The notes beneath the pieces were generated by a model. That model did not search any database and had not been told where the DNA came from. It saw only the letters and a program-made list of their open reading frames with translations. A stretch of DNA of 19,488 bases from an uncultured Blautia sp. (lineage in GTDB: Bacteria; Bacillota; Clostridia; Lachnospirales; Lachnospiraceae), in contig CAKRPO010000043.1 in NCBI GenBank assembly GCA_934378195.1, forward strand, positions 1 through 19,488, in the 5' to 3' direction. A program made the position numbers and the translations under genes. This document shows positions 13,852 to 19,488 of this stretch, one piece after another; positions within the stretch are counted from its first letter, which is position 1, and each line of letters opens with the position of its first letter.

Positions 13852-15963
13852 TTGAAAATAAAATTTGCATCAACGATCCATAATTATAGTTGGAAGAATT
13901 TTCCGAAAGATCTTATAGCTGGTGTGATAACAGCAGCAATATCTATTCCTATCTCGATGGGATATGCACAGATTGCCGGTCTGCCGGCAGTATATGGTCT
14001 GTATGGCTCGGTATTTCCGATTTTGCTGTTCGCATTGTTTTCCACTTCTCCGCAGTTTATTTTTGGAGTAGATGCAGCTCCGGCAGCACTTGTTGGTTCA
14101 GCACTTTTGACAATGGAAATAGAATTGGGCTCGGCAGCAGCTATAAAAATCGTTCCGGTCATTACTTTTTGGGTGGCAGTATGGCTGCTGGTATTTTCAT
14201 TATTTAAGACCGGAAAACTGGTATCTTACATATCGGCACCGGTCATGGGTGGCTTTATCACTGGTATCTGCACAGAAATTATCCTGATGCAGCTGCCGAA
14301 GCTGATGGGTGGCACACCTGGAACGGGAGAACTGCCGGAATTGCTGGAACAGATATTTGTCACGGCAAAATCAGTTCATATCCCTTCGCTGTTTCTGGGA
14401 ATCGCAGCTCTTGCAATTCTGATTACAGGAAAGAAGCTGGCACCCAAATTCCCGATGGCAGTGGCACTTATGGCGGCAGGAGCACTTCTGACTCGTTTCT
14501 GCCCTTCTTTCATGAAGGATATTCAGACACTGAACAGTGTTGATCCGGGACTTCCTGTATGGAGCATTCCTCAGATATTGTCAGTACCGCTGGCAGAAGT
14601 GGTTACTATCAGTCTTTCTATTGCAGTGGTTATTATGGCGGAAACACTTCTTGCAGAGAACAGCTTTGCAATGAAGAATGGTTATCGTGTAGATAATAAT
14701 CAGGAACTTCTGGCATTTTCCATCGGTAATTTTTCAGCAGCATTTACTGGATGCTGTCCGATCAATGGTTCCGTTTCCAGAACTGCCATGAGTGAACAGT
14801 ATCAGGGAAAAACACAGATGACAGGTATAATCGCCGGTCTGTCCATGATTCTGCTTCTGGTGTCAGGAACCGGGTTTATCGGTTATCTTCCGGTACCAGT
14901 ACTTACTGCAATCGTTATTTCTGCTTTGATGGGAGCCACAGAGTTTGAAATGGTGAAACGTCTCTGGAAAATCAACAGACAGGAATGCATGATCTTTTTT
15001 GGCGCATTTTTCGGTGTACTGATGCTTGGAACGATTAATGGTGTTCTGATTGGAATGATTCTTTCTTTTGCAGAGGTGATCATTCGCTCCGCAAAACCTG
15101 TCAGATCTTTTCTTGGAATTCAGCCAGGGCATAAACACTTCAGGGATTTGGAGGAGAACAGTCAGATCCTTCCTTTGGAGGGCATTGTGATCTATCGCTT
15201 CAGCAGCAGCCTTTTTTTTGCTAATGTAGATATTTTCCAGAAAGATATTGAAGACAGTATTATGGATGACACAAAGGCTGTTATTGTGGATGCAAGTGCA
15301 ATCGGCAGTATTGATATTACGGCAGCAGATCGACTGGCTGTTATCTATAAAAACCTGAAAGAGAAAGGAATCCGTTTTTATCTGACCGAGCATATCGCGG
15401 GACTCAATGACCAGCTGCGGGAACTGGGGCTTACATATATGATCGAGGAAGGCGCAGTACGACGTACGATCCATATTGCACTGAAGGATATGGGGATTAC
15501 ACGCCCATACCCACTGGAAGGAAAAGTAGAGAATACAGAGCGGAGTGCAATCCGCAAGCGATTTGATAACAGAATACAGGAATTTACCTGGGCATTTGGA
15601 AAAGAAGCTGAAACAGTCATTGAGAATCAGATTCGGCTTCAGGTAGAAAAATCAAGAGAATCGCATGATATAGAAGCACTTCTTCACGGAAACTGGGGTT
15701 ATAAAGAAGCCATGGATGAAAAGGAATGGATGGATCATCTGGAAGAACATCTGGAAGAAATTGTTCAGGCAACAGGTATGAATGAGCAGGAACTGCTTAA
15801 GAAACTGGAGAAAAACAGAGAAGAAGTCCAGCAGAGAATTCTGGAGGAACGTCCGGATCTGGAAGAAGAACTTTTGCAGCAGAAAGGAATGCTGGGTGAA
15901 GAACTGAAGAAAAAATATCCGGAAGTATGCAAAAAGATTCAAAGCATGAGGAAAGAAAAATAA
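13852..15963 (+). CDS. SulP family anion transporter with STAS domain and long C-terminal extension
   Basis: A TTG start at 13852 follows AAGGTGATAG and gives 703 residues. Residues 1-415 are the SulP membrane domain, with the signature SIPISMGYAQIAGLPAVYGLY (31-51) and GCCPINGSVSRTA (300-312). Residues ~440-550 form a STAS domain, including VDASAIGSIDITAADRL (479-495), which in this family modulates transport and can be a phosphorylation site. Known substrates of SulP are sulfate, bicarbonate, chloride or other anions; this sequence does not decide which. After the STAS domain come about 150 unusual residues (551-703), very rich in Glu and Lys with heptad-like runs (EEHLEEIVQ, KLEKNREEVQQRIL), probably helical. 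The gene has a strong promoter with a TetR-type operator and ends at a bidirectional terminator. Confidence 0.92.
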   Translation: MKIKFASTIHNYSWKNFPKDLIAGVITAAISIPISMGYAQIAGLPAVYGLYGSVFPILLFALFSTSPQFIFGVDAAPAALVGSALLTMEIELGSAAAIKIVPVITFWVAVWLLVFSLFKTGKLVSYISAPVMGGFITGICTEIILMQLPKLMGGTPGTGELPELLEQIFVTAKSVHIPSLFLGIAALAILITGKKLAPKFPMAVALMAAGALLTRFCPSFMKDIQTLNSVDPGLPVWSIPQILSVPLAEVVTISLSIAVVIMAETLLAENSFAMKNGYRVDNNQELLAFSIGNFSAAFTGCCPINGSVSRTAMSEQYQGKTQMTGIIAGLSMILLLVSGTGFIGYLPVPVLTAIVISALMGATEFEMVKRLWKINRQECMIFFGAFFGVLMLGTINGVLIGMILSFAEVIIRSAKPVRSFLGIQPGHKHFRDLEENSQILPLEGIVIYRFSSSLFFANVDIFQKDIEDSIMDDTKAVIVDASAIGSIDITAADRLAVIYKNLKEKGIRFYLTEHIAGLNDQLRELGLTYMIEEGAVRRTIHIALKDMGITRPYPLEGKVENTERSAIRKRFDNRIQEFTWAFGKEAETVIENQIRLQVEKSRESHDIEALLHGNWGYKEAMDEKEWMDHLEEHLEEIVQATGMNEQELLKKLEKNREEVQQRILEERPDLEEELLQQKGMLGEELKKKYPEVCKKIQSMRKEK

Positions 15964-15992
15964 CTGGTTTTTGCATTGCTTTTTCTATTCTG

Positions 15993-16028
15993 AAAAAGGC
16001 CGGGATCTTTTCGGATCCCGGTCTTTTT
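15993..16028. terminator. Bidirectional terminator between SulP and the DegV operon
   Basis: CCGGGATC (16000-16007) pairs with GATCCCGG (16014-16021) around TTTTCG. The stem is lengthened by a G-U and a G-C pair and by A/T runs that provide T5 on the plus strand (16024-16028) and on the minus strand (15993-15997). Confidence 0.92.
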
Positions 16029-16046
16029 GGATGAAGCATTCTTGAA

Positions 16047-16946
16047 TTAAGACTGAGCCAGCTCTCTGTCTTTGCCAATAAAGAAAAGTGCAATTGAGTC
16101 AGGGCCGACATGGCTTCCGGTGCAGAAGTCATAGGATGTGTTGATAAAATCACGTACGTTGATTCTTTCTTTTATTTTATCCATGATATAAAGAGAATCT
16201 TCATAGGCGTCAGCATGTGCAATACCGATGATCTGTTCCTCTGGTTTTACGATATTATCGCAAACCAGATCGATCAGAGTATTCAGGGCAGATTTACGTC
16301 CACGGACATTTTTGTAAGTAACAATGTAGCCATCTTTGTTTCCTCTGAGAATAGGTTTGATCTTGAGAACATTTCCGATAGTGGCTACACTTCCTTTGAT
16401 ACGTCCGGTGCGGGAAAGATATTTGAGATCTCCTACAGTAAATACACCATTCATTTTGCCGACAAGAGGTTCAAGAAAGTCAGCAGCTTCGTCTACGGAC
16501 ATTCCTTTATCACGCATGATACTTGCATAGATAGCCAGGATTCCCTGTGCGAGAGATGCATTGAGAGAATCAATCAGTCGGATTTTATGTCCATTTGTGT
16601 TGTGGTCAGATAATTCTTCAGCTGCTAATCTTGCAGAATTAAAATTCCCACTGATATTTTTACTCAATGAAAAATAAAGAACATCCTGATCTGCATCCAA
16701 CGCTTCCTGGAATTTTTCTTCAAAGGTTGCTGTGCTTATCAGACCGGTTTTGATCTCACAGCCTTTACGCATGGCATCATAGTATTCTTTGCCTTTTTCT
16801 CTTTCTTCTTCGGGTGTAAGATCTGGATTATAGCAGGTGACTTCCTTACCGGAAATCAGATTAACAAAAGAAATTACATTAATATTATATTTTTTAGCAA
16901 TTACAGCCGGAAGATTGGCTGCCGAGTCTACAAAAATCTGAAACAT
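16047..16946 (-). CDS. DegV family fatty-acid-binding protein (second of two tandem copies)
   Basis: The 299-residue protein shows the DegV plan: an N-terminal alpha/beta domain starting MFQIFVDSAANLP, the lipid-contacting TGLISTATFEEKF (67-79) and SKNISGNFNSA, then GDLKYLSRTGRIKG and a C-terminal GSHVGPDSIALFF. Known role of the family: DegV/FakB proteins hold a fatty acid and, in FakB, present it to the FakA kinase for phospholipid synthesis. This copy differs strongly from its upstream neighbour (TGLIST where the other has TTSQPSPGD), so the two probably bind different acyl chains. It starts 27 bases after the first DegV stop, in the same transcript. No FakA is present in the window. Confidence 0.92.
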   Translation of the reverse strand: MFQIFVDSAANLPAVIAKKYNINVISFVNLISGKEVTCYNPDLTPEEEREKGKEYYDAMRKGCEIKTGLISTATFEEKFQEALDADQDVLYFSLSKNISGNFNSARLAAEELSDHNTNGHKIRLIDSLNASLAQGILAIYASIMRDKGMSVDEAADFLEPLVGKMNGVFTVGDLKYLSRTGRIKGSVATIGNVLKIKPILRGNKDGYIVTYKNVRGRKSALNTLIDLVCDNIVKPEEQIIGIAHADAYEDSLYIMDKIKERINVRDFINTSYDFCTGSHVGPDSIALFFIGKDRELAQS

Positions 16947-16973
16947 AGTATATTTGATCCTTTCTGTGATTTT

Positions 16974-17837
16974 CTATCTGAAACTGATTCCAATGCCTAC
17001 AGCACCCGGACCGGTATGAACACTGATGCTGGCAGAAAGAGGATTGTAAAAAACGTCAGCAGCAGGGAATTTACTGCGTAACAGATTTACCCATTCTTCC
17101 TGCTGTTCTTTTGCAAGTCCGGCGCCGGCAGCTCCTATATGTAATTTTGCCTGGTCCAGGCTGGCAAATCTTTTCTCAATATCGGACTGAACTGCCGAAA
17201 GCATTTTTTCCTCGGCTTTTTTCATAGAGCCGCGTGTTTTGGCATAAGAGTCTAATTTTTCACCCTGTATAGTTAAAATTGGCTTAATAGAAAGCACAGA
17301 ACCGATCAGGGCAGCAGCAGGCGTGATACGTCCGCCTTTTTTCAGATATTCAAGTGTATTTACAGCCAGATAAATGCTGGAATTATAGGCATCGTCTTCC
17401 AGAGCTGTTTTTATTTCTTTTGCAGAAGCACCCTGCAGCGCAAGGTCTCTTGCATGAAGTACGGATTGATACATGGTAACGGAAATACGGTGGTTATCAA
17501 TGACTTCGACTTTTCCGTCATATTCCTGTGAGTATCCCAGAGCGGCAGCGCATGAATTGGACAGCCCACTGGACATTGGAATATAAACGAGCTCATCGTA
17601 TCCTTCGTCTAATATCTGATTCCACAGATCCATCACATCACCAGGGGATGGCTGTGAAGTGGTTATATGTCTGTCACCTGAAAGAGCACAGAAAAACTCC
17701 TCTTCTGTGATAGTATCGTTTTCATAATAAGTTTCTTCATCAATAATGACAGGCATAGGTATTACATATATCCCAAGTTCTTTTGCGATATCTTTGGTAA
17801 TACCGCTGTTGGTGTCAGTCATGATAGCGGTTTTCAT
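16974..17837 (-). CDS. DegV family fatty-acid-binding protein (first of two tandem copies)
   Basis: The 287-residue protein begins MKTAIMTDTNSGITKDIAKE, a standard DegV start with DTNSG, followed by TTSQPSPGD (60-68), IPMSSGLSNS, EYLKKGGRI, the SIKPILTI strand and HTGPGAVGIG near the end. These are the fatty-acid carboxylate-binding elements of DegV/FakB proteins. GGGAG lies before the ATG. It heads a two-gene operon whose promoter lies back to back with that of the TetR gene. Inferred role: supply of exogenous fatty acids or sensing of lipid state, together with the second copy. It converges on the SulP gene, with a shared terminator between. Confidence 0.94.
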   Translation of the reverse strand: MKTAIMTDTNSGITKDIAKELGIYVIPMPVIIDEETYYENDTITEEEFFCALSGDRHITTSQPSPGDVMDLWNQILDEGYDELVYIPMSSGLSNSCAAALGYSQEYDGKVEVIDNHRISVTMYQSVLHARDLALQGASAKEIKTALEDDAYNSSIYLAVNTLEYLKKGGRITPAAALIGSVLSIKPILTIQGEKLDSYAKTRGSMKKAEEKMLSAVQSDIEKRFASLDQAKLHIGAAGAGLAKEQQEEWVNLLRSKFPAADVFYNPLSASISVHTGPGAVGIGISFR

Positions 17838-17858
17838 AATGATAATCTCCCATATTAA

Positions 17859-17887
17859 TTATTAATCGTGAAATGCATGATTGTAAA
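17859..17887 (-). promoter_or_regulatory. Promoter of the DegV operon, overlapping the TetR promoter
   Basis: On the minus strand: TTTACA (17887-17882), a 17-bp spacer, TAATAA (17864-17859). Its -35 hexamer covers the same bases as the -35 of the TetR promoter on the other strand, so the two polymerase sites compete or are jointly controlled. Confidence 0.6.
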
Positions 17888-17909
17888 ACAGTGAAAAATA
17901 CTTTATAAT
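17881..17909 (+). promoter_or_regulatory. Sigma-A promoter of the TetR gene
   Basis: TTGTAA (17881-17886), 17-bp spacer, TATAAT (17904-17909). Hexamers, spacing and the AAATACTT spacer end match the SulP promoter (the spacer end here reads AAAATACTT). Confidence 0.85.
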
Positions 17910-17911
17910 AG

Positions 17912-17928
17912 TGTTACAAATTGTAACA
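17912..17928. promoter_or_regulatory. TetR-type operator in the TetR promoter
   Basis: TGTTACA-AAT-TGTAACA, 7-bp perfect arms, 2 bases after the -10 box. Its core arms equal those of the SulP operator at 13816-13832. Likely bound by the regulator encoded at 17990, giving self-repression. Confidence 0.82.
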
Positions 17929-17989
17929 TTAATCGAGAAAAATATCAATATCTTCAAATAAAAATATTTTCAGAATTGGAGCTATGACA

Positions 17990-18529
17990 ATGAAAAAGAG
18001 AATTAGCCACACAAATATTCAGGTGAAAAAAGACATGTACAAGGCACTGTTATATTTGATGAAAGATAAAGCTTTTTCATCCATTTCTGTTTCGGATATT
18101 ACGTCGGAAGCGGGTGTCTCAAGAATGGCATTCTACAGGAACTACAGCAATATAGAGGACATTCTGATAGAGTATCTGGATCAGATCGTAGAAAAATATA
18201 AGGGAATAGTTGTGGAAGATGATACAGCAGAACGAGAGAAAGTATTTTATGAGAAAAATTATATGCTCAACTGTTTCAGCTTTTTTTATGCACATCATGA
18301 GTTTATAGATGCTTTGATCGCAGCAGGAATGGGGGATCTGTTTCTGGCAAAGATTACAGAATATCTGATACGGAAATGGATTGAGCCGGGGAAAGAGACA
18401 AGAGAAGCAATTCTTCGGGTCAGTGCGTATGCAGGTTCCATCTATAATATGTACAGAGAATGGAGCAGGGATGGCTTCCAGGAAGAGCCGGAGGAAGTGG
18501 CGGAAATCCTATATAACTTCAGAAAGTAA
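17990..18529 (+). CDS. TetR/AcrR family transcriptional regulator
   Basis: I prefer ATG 17990 (179 residues) to ATG 17984, because GGAG at 17978-17981 is only 2 bases from the first ATG but 8 from the second. The N-terminal helix-turn-helix spans about residues 31-52 (SSISVSDITSEAGVSRMAFYRNYSN), the classic TetR motif ending in FYRNY. The rest (about 60-179) is the helical ligand-binding and dimer domain, including a C-terminal NMYREWSRDGFQEEPEEVAEIL segment typical of the TetR_C group found in Firmicutes. The ligand is unknown. The gene carries the same palindrome in its own promoter as the SulP gene, so the likely regulon is itself, SulP, and perhaps the divergent DegV pair. Lipid or anion-related effectors are possible guesses only. 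Confidence 0.9.
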   Translation: MKKRISHTNIQVKKDMYKALLYLMKDKAFSSISVSDITSEAGVSRMAFYRNYSNIEDILIEYLDQIVEKYKGIVVEDDTAEREKVFYEKNYMLNCFSFFYAHHEFIDALIAAGMGDLFLAKITEYLIRKWIEPGKETREAILRVSAYAGSIYNMYREWSRDGFQEEPEEVAEILYNFRK

Positions 18530-18559
18530 CAAAAGAGTTGGCTTTACAGATAACTGTTG

Positions 18560-18871
18560 ATGAACAGTAACGATGAATTAACAGGGGATGGAGATGAAGA
18601 TGGTCAGAACAAAAAAATAATAAAGGATGCATTTTTATATGCTCTGAATAAAATGGGATATGATATTATTAACACTTATGTGGATAAGATTGGAGAAGAC
18701 AGGAAAATTCTAAAAGAGGAAAAAGAGAGTTTTATCAGATGCTATAAATGTGTATTTGTTGGAAGTCTGCTGGGATGGCTGGAAGAAGATGGCTCGTATG
18801 ATCTGTCCGCTTTTTTCTTTCATTTAAGCGTTAAAACGGTGAGGTTTTTCTTGTGTATAGTAGAGCATTAG
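18560..18871 (+). CDS. Orphan TetR ligand-domain-like small protein (possible remnant)
   Basis: This 103-residue frame begins 30 bases after the TetR stop, with no good ribosome binding site; TTG 18557 directly precedes the ATG. Its helical segment DIINTYVDKIGEDRK, then ESFIRCYKCVFVGSLLGWLEEDG, then SYDLSAFFFHLSV, follows the order of the last helices of TetR proteins (compare IYNMYREWSRDGFQEEPEEVAEIL in the gene before). No helix-turn-helix is present. It is either a decayed second regulator or a stand-alone effector-binding or dimer-blocking domain. I could not rebuild a DNA-binding domain from the other frames. Similarity is by eye and weak. Confidence 0.45.
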   Translation: MNSNDELTGDGDEDGQNKKIIKDAFLYALNKMGYDIINTYVDKIGEDRKILKEEKESFIRCYKCVFVGSLLGWLEEDGSYDLSAFFFHLSVKTVRFFLCIVEH

Positions 18872-18952
18872 GGTATAATAAAATTAGTTTTTTACATACG
18901 TTTAACATAATATATAACAAGAATTCTCCTACCTCTTCAGGTAGTGAGATGA

Positions 18953-19141
18953 ATTGTAGATTTGAGCATAGATGCTCATAAATGCTATAAATGCTCAAAA
19001 GAATCTTGTAAATAAAAAGAAGAATTGTCTTTATCTGATAGGATTTATTGCTGTGAATGTGGAAACAGAATGGATCGAGATGTAAATGTAGCAGTTAACA
19101 TCATGAATGAGGGAAGAAGAATCTTTGCAGAATGTGCATGA
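18953..19141 (+). pseudogene. tnpB: IS200/IS605 tnpB (OrfB) C-terminal remnant with in-frame stop
   Basis: One frame reads KCYKCSKESCK, a TAA stop (19013-19015), then KEELSLSDRIYCCECGNR, MDRDVNVAVNIMNEG and a final TGA at 19139. This is the zinc ribbon of TnpB (two Cys pairs, C-x2-C and C-x2-C) followed by the DRDxNxAxN motif of the RuvC-III active site. The rest of the transposase, about 300 residues with the other catalytic acids, is missing, and the internal stop breaks what remains, so it is dead. It belongs with the right-end hairpins at 19154-19276. No tnpA is seen. Confidence 0.85.
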
Positions 19142-19153
19142 CAGCATAATAAA

Positions 19154-19276
19154 AAGTCCGTAACCGGACTTATAAAAATCGCGGGGCACGCGAGGATAGC
19201 TTGTAGATACTTGGCTCAGTAGAGCCATTGAGCAGGAAGCCCCCACTTCAAAATCAGAGATTTAAGTGGTGGGAGC
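19154..19276 (+). mobile_element. IS605-type right end / omega-RNA-like hairpin series
   Basis: Directly behind the tnpB stop come four hairpins: AAGTCCG/CGGACTT (19154-19171), CGCG/CGCG (19180-19192), GGCTC/GAGCC (19213-19226), and a longer stem of CCCCCACTT with AAGTGGTGGG (about 19239-19272) that includes AAATC/GATTT. The closing GGAAGCCCCCACTT...GTGGTGGGAGCATGTCAC is the usual form of the TnpB right-end element and omega-RNA 3' end in Firmicutes. The hairpins look intact although the protein is broken. The exact cut site is not known. Confidence 0.75.
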
Positions 19277-19287
19277 ATGTCACAAGT

Positions 19288-19293
19288 TATAAT
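19288..19293 (+). promoter_or_regulatory. -10 box of the riboswitch transcript
   Basis: A perfect TATAAT lies 8 bases before the conserved riboswitch core, so the start of transcription would be near 19300. The matching -35 position (about 19264-19270, AAGTGG or AGTGGT) falls inside the IS605 right-end hairpin and is poor, so the original -35 may have been replaced by the element. Confidence 0.5.
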
Positions 19294-19296
19294 AAG

Positions 19297-19366
19297 AAAT
19301 CGGCAAACCAGATGAAAATCTGGGACGCAAAGCTACAGGGCCTGTAAAATGGCAGCCAGTTGCGAG
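19297..19366 (+). promoter_or_regulatory. Cyclic-di-GMP-I (GEMM-I) riboswitch
   Basis: The sequence follows the class I consensus: GGCAAACC (19302-19309), a stem CCAGAT/ATCTGG closed by a GAAA tetraloop (19308-19323), then GACGCAAAGC (19324-19333) and a second arm with the GGCC bulge and CAGCC near 19341-19357, ending in GTTGC. Known role: it binds cyclic-di-GMP and controls the gene downstream. Here an intrinsic terminator follows directly, so control is by transcription termination. The controlled gene begins after 19488. Confidence 0.94.
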
Positions 19367-19375
19367 AAATGGGGT

Positions 19376-19402
19376 GCACTGTCTGTGAGACAGTGCTTTT
19401 TT
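19376..19402 (+). terminator. Riboswitch expression-platform terminator
   Basis: A perfect 9-bp stem GCACTGTCT (19376-19384) with AGACAGTGC (19388-19396) around GTG is followed by six T. It sits 10 bases after the riboswitch and is the likely switch point. No start codon is visible in the last 86 bases (19403-19488), which form the leader of a gene outside the window. Confidence 0.92.
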
Positions 19403-19488
19403 ATGTAATAGGATTAGGGTGTCAAAAGACCCATTTTAATATTTGATTTTTTGTTTGTACCTTGAAAATTTAACACGAATTGGTGAAA

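Noticed and set aside
14863..15474. Minus-strand frame of 203 codons inside the SulP gene
   Set aside because: Shadow of the SulP coding frame; no start signal or known motif.
19031..19246. Minus-strand frame of 71 codons
   Set aside because: Antisense to the tnpB remnant and its right-end hairpins; no support as a gene.

Overview
The window looks like chromosome from a gut-type Lachnospiraceae bacterium (Firmicutes, Clostridia). The evidence is AT-leaning DNA, strong AGGAGG-type ribosome binding sites with several GTG and TTG starts, extended -10 promoters, and protein families typical of that group (tandem DegV, ECF-type vitamin transport, a lone RsmH variant, C39-like peptidase). No rRNA or tRNA gene was found. 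The species cannot be fixed from this sequence alone.

Layout, left to right. (1) 1-918 is the 3' part of a hybrid histidine kinase/response regulator. (2) On the minus strand lies a MATE efflux gene whose true start appears cut off by a one-base frameshift. (3) Ribosomal protein L25/Ctc follows, with its own promoter and terminator. (4) 3332-4126 has no gene but is full of structure: hairpins, a 53-bp tandem repeat, a possible folded RNA and a terminator. (5) 4127-7579 is a five-gene operon: ECF sigma factor, membrane anti-sigma factor, a 93-residue Nif11-like protein, a LOG-type nucleotide hydrolase and a C39-like cysteine peptidase. It ends at a strong terminator. (6) On the minus strand, an ECF transporter S component and a class V aminotransferase form a two-gene operon. 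(7) A gene-free stretch holds degenerate 53-bp repeats that seem related to the first array but inverted. (8) An alpha/beta hydrolase, an RsmH-type methyltransferase and a MYG1-type DHH protein follow on the plus strand. (9) A small XRE regulator is on the minus strand.

(10) 13785-18529 looks like a regulatory module: a SulP anion transporter, two tandem DegV genes facing it, and a TetR-family regulator. The SulP and TetR promoters share the same architecture (TTGTAA, 17 bp, TATAAT, 2 bp, then a TGTTACA-N3-TGTAACA palindrome). This strongly suggests that the TetR protein controls both itself and SulP. The DegV promoter overlaps the TetR promoter back to back.

(11) The right end has an orphan TetR ligand-domain-like ORF, a broken IS200/IS605 tnpB tail with an intact-looking omega-RNA/right-end hairpin series, and directly after it a cyclic-di-GMP-I riboswitch with an intrinsic terminator. 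The gene that riboswitch controls lies beyond the window.

The best candidates for something new are the sigma/anti-sigma/Nif11-like/LOG/C39 operon, the shared TetR operator, and the inverted 53-bp repeat family with the nearby structured RNA candidate.
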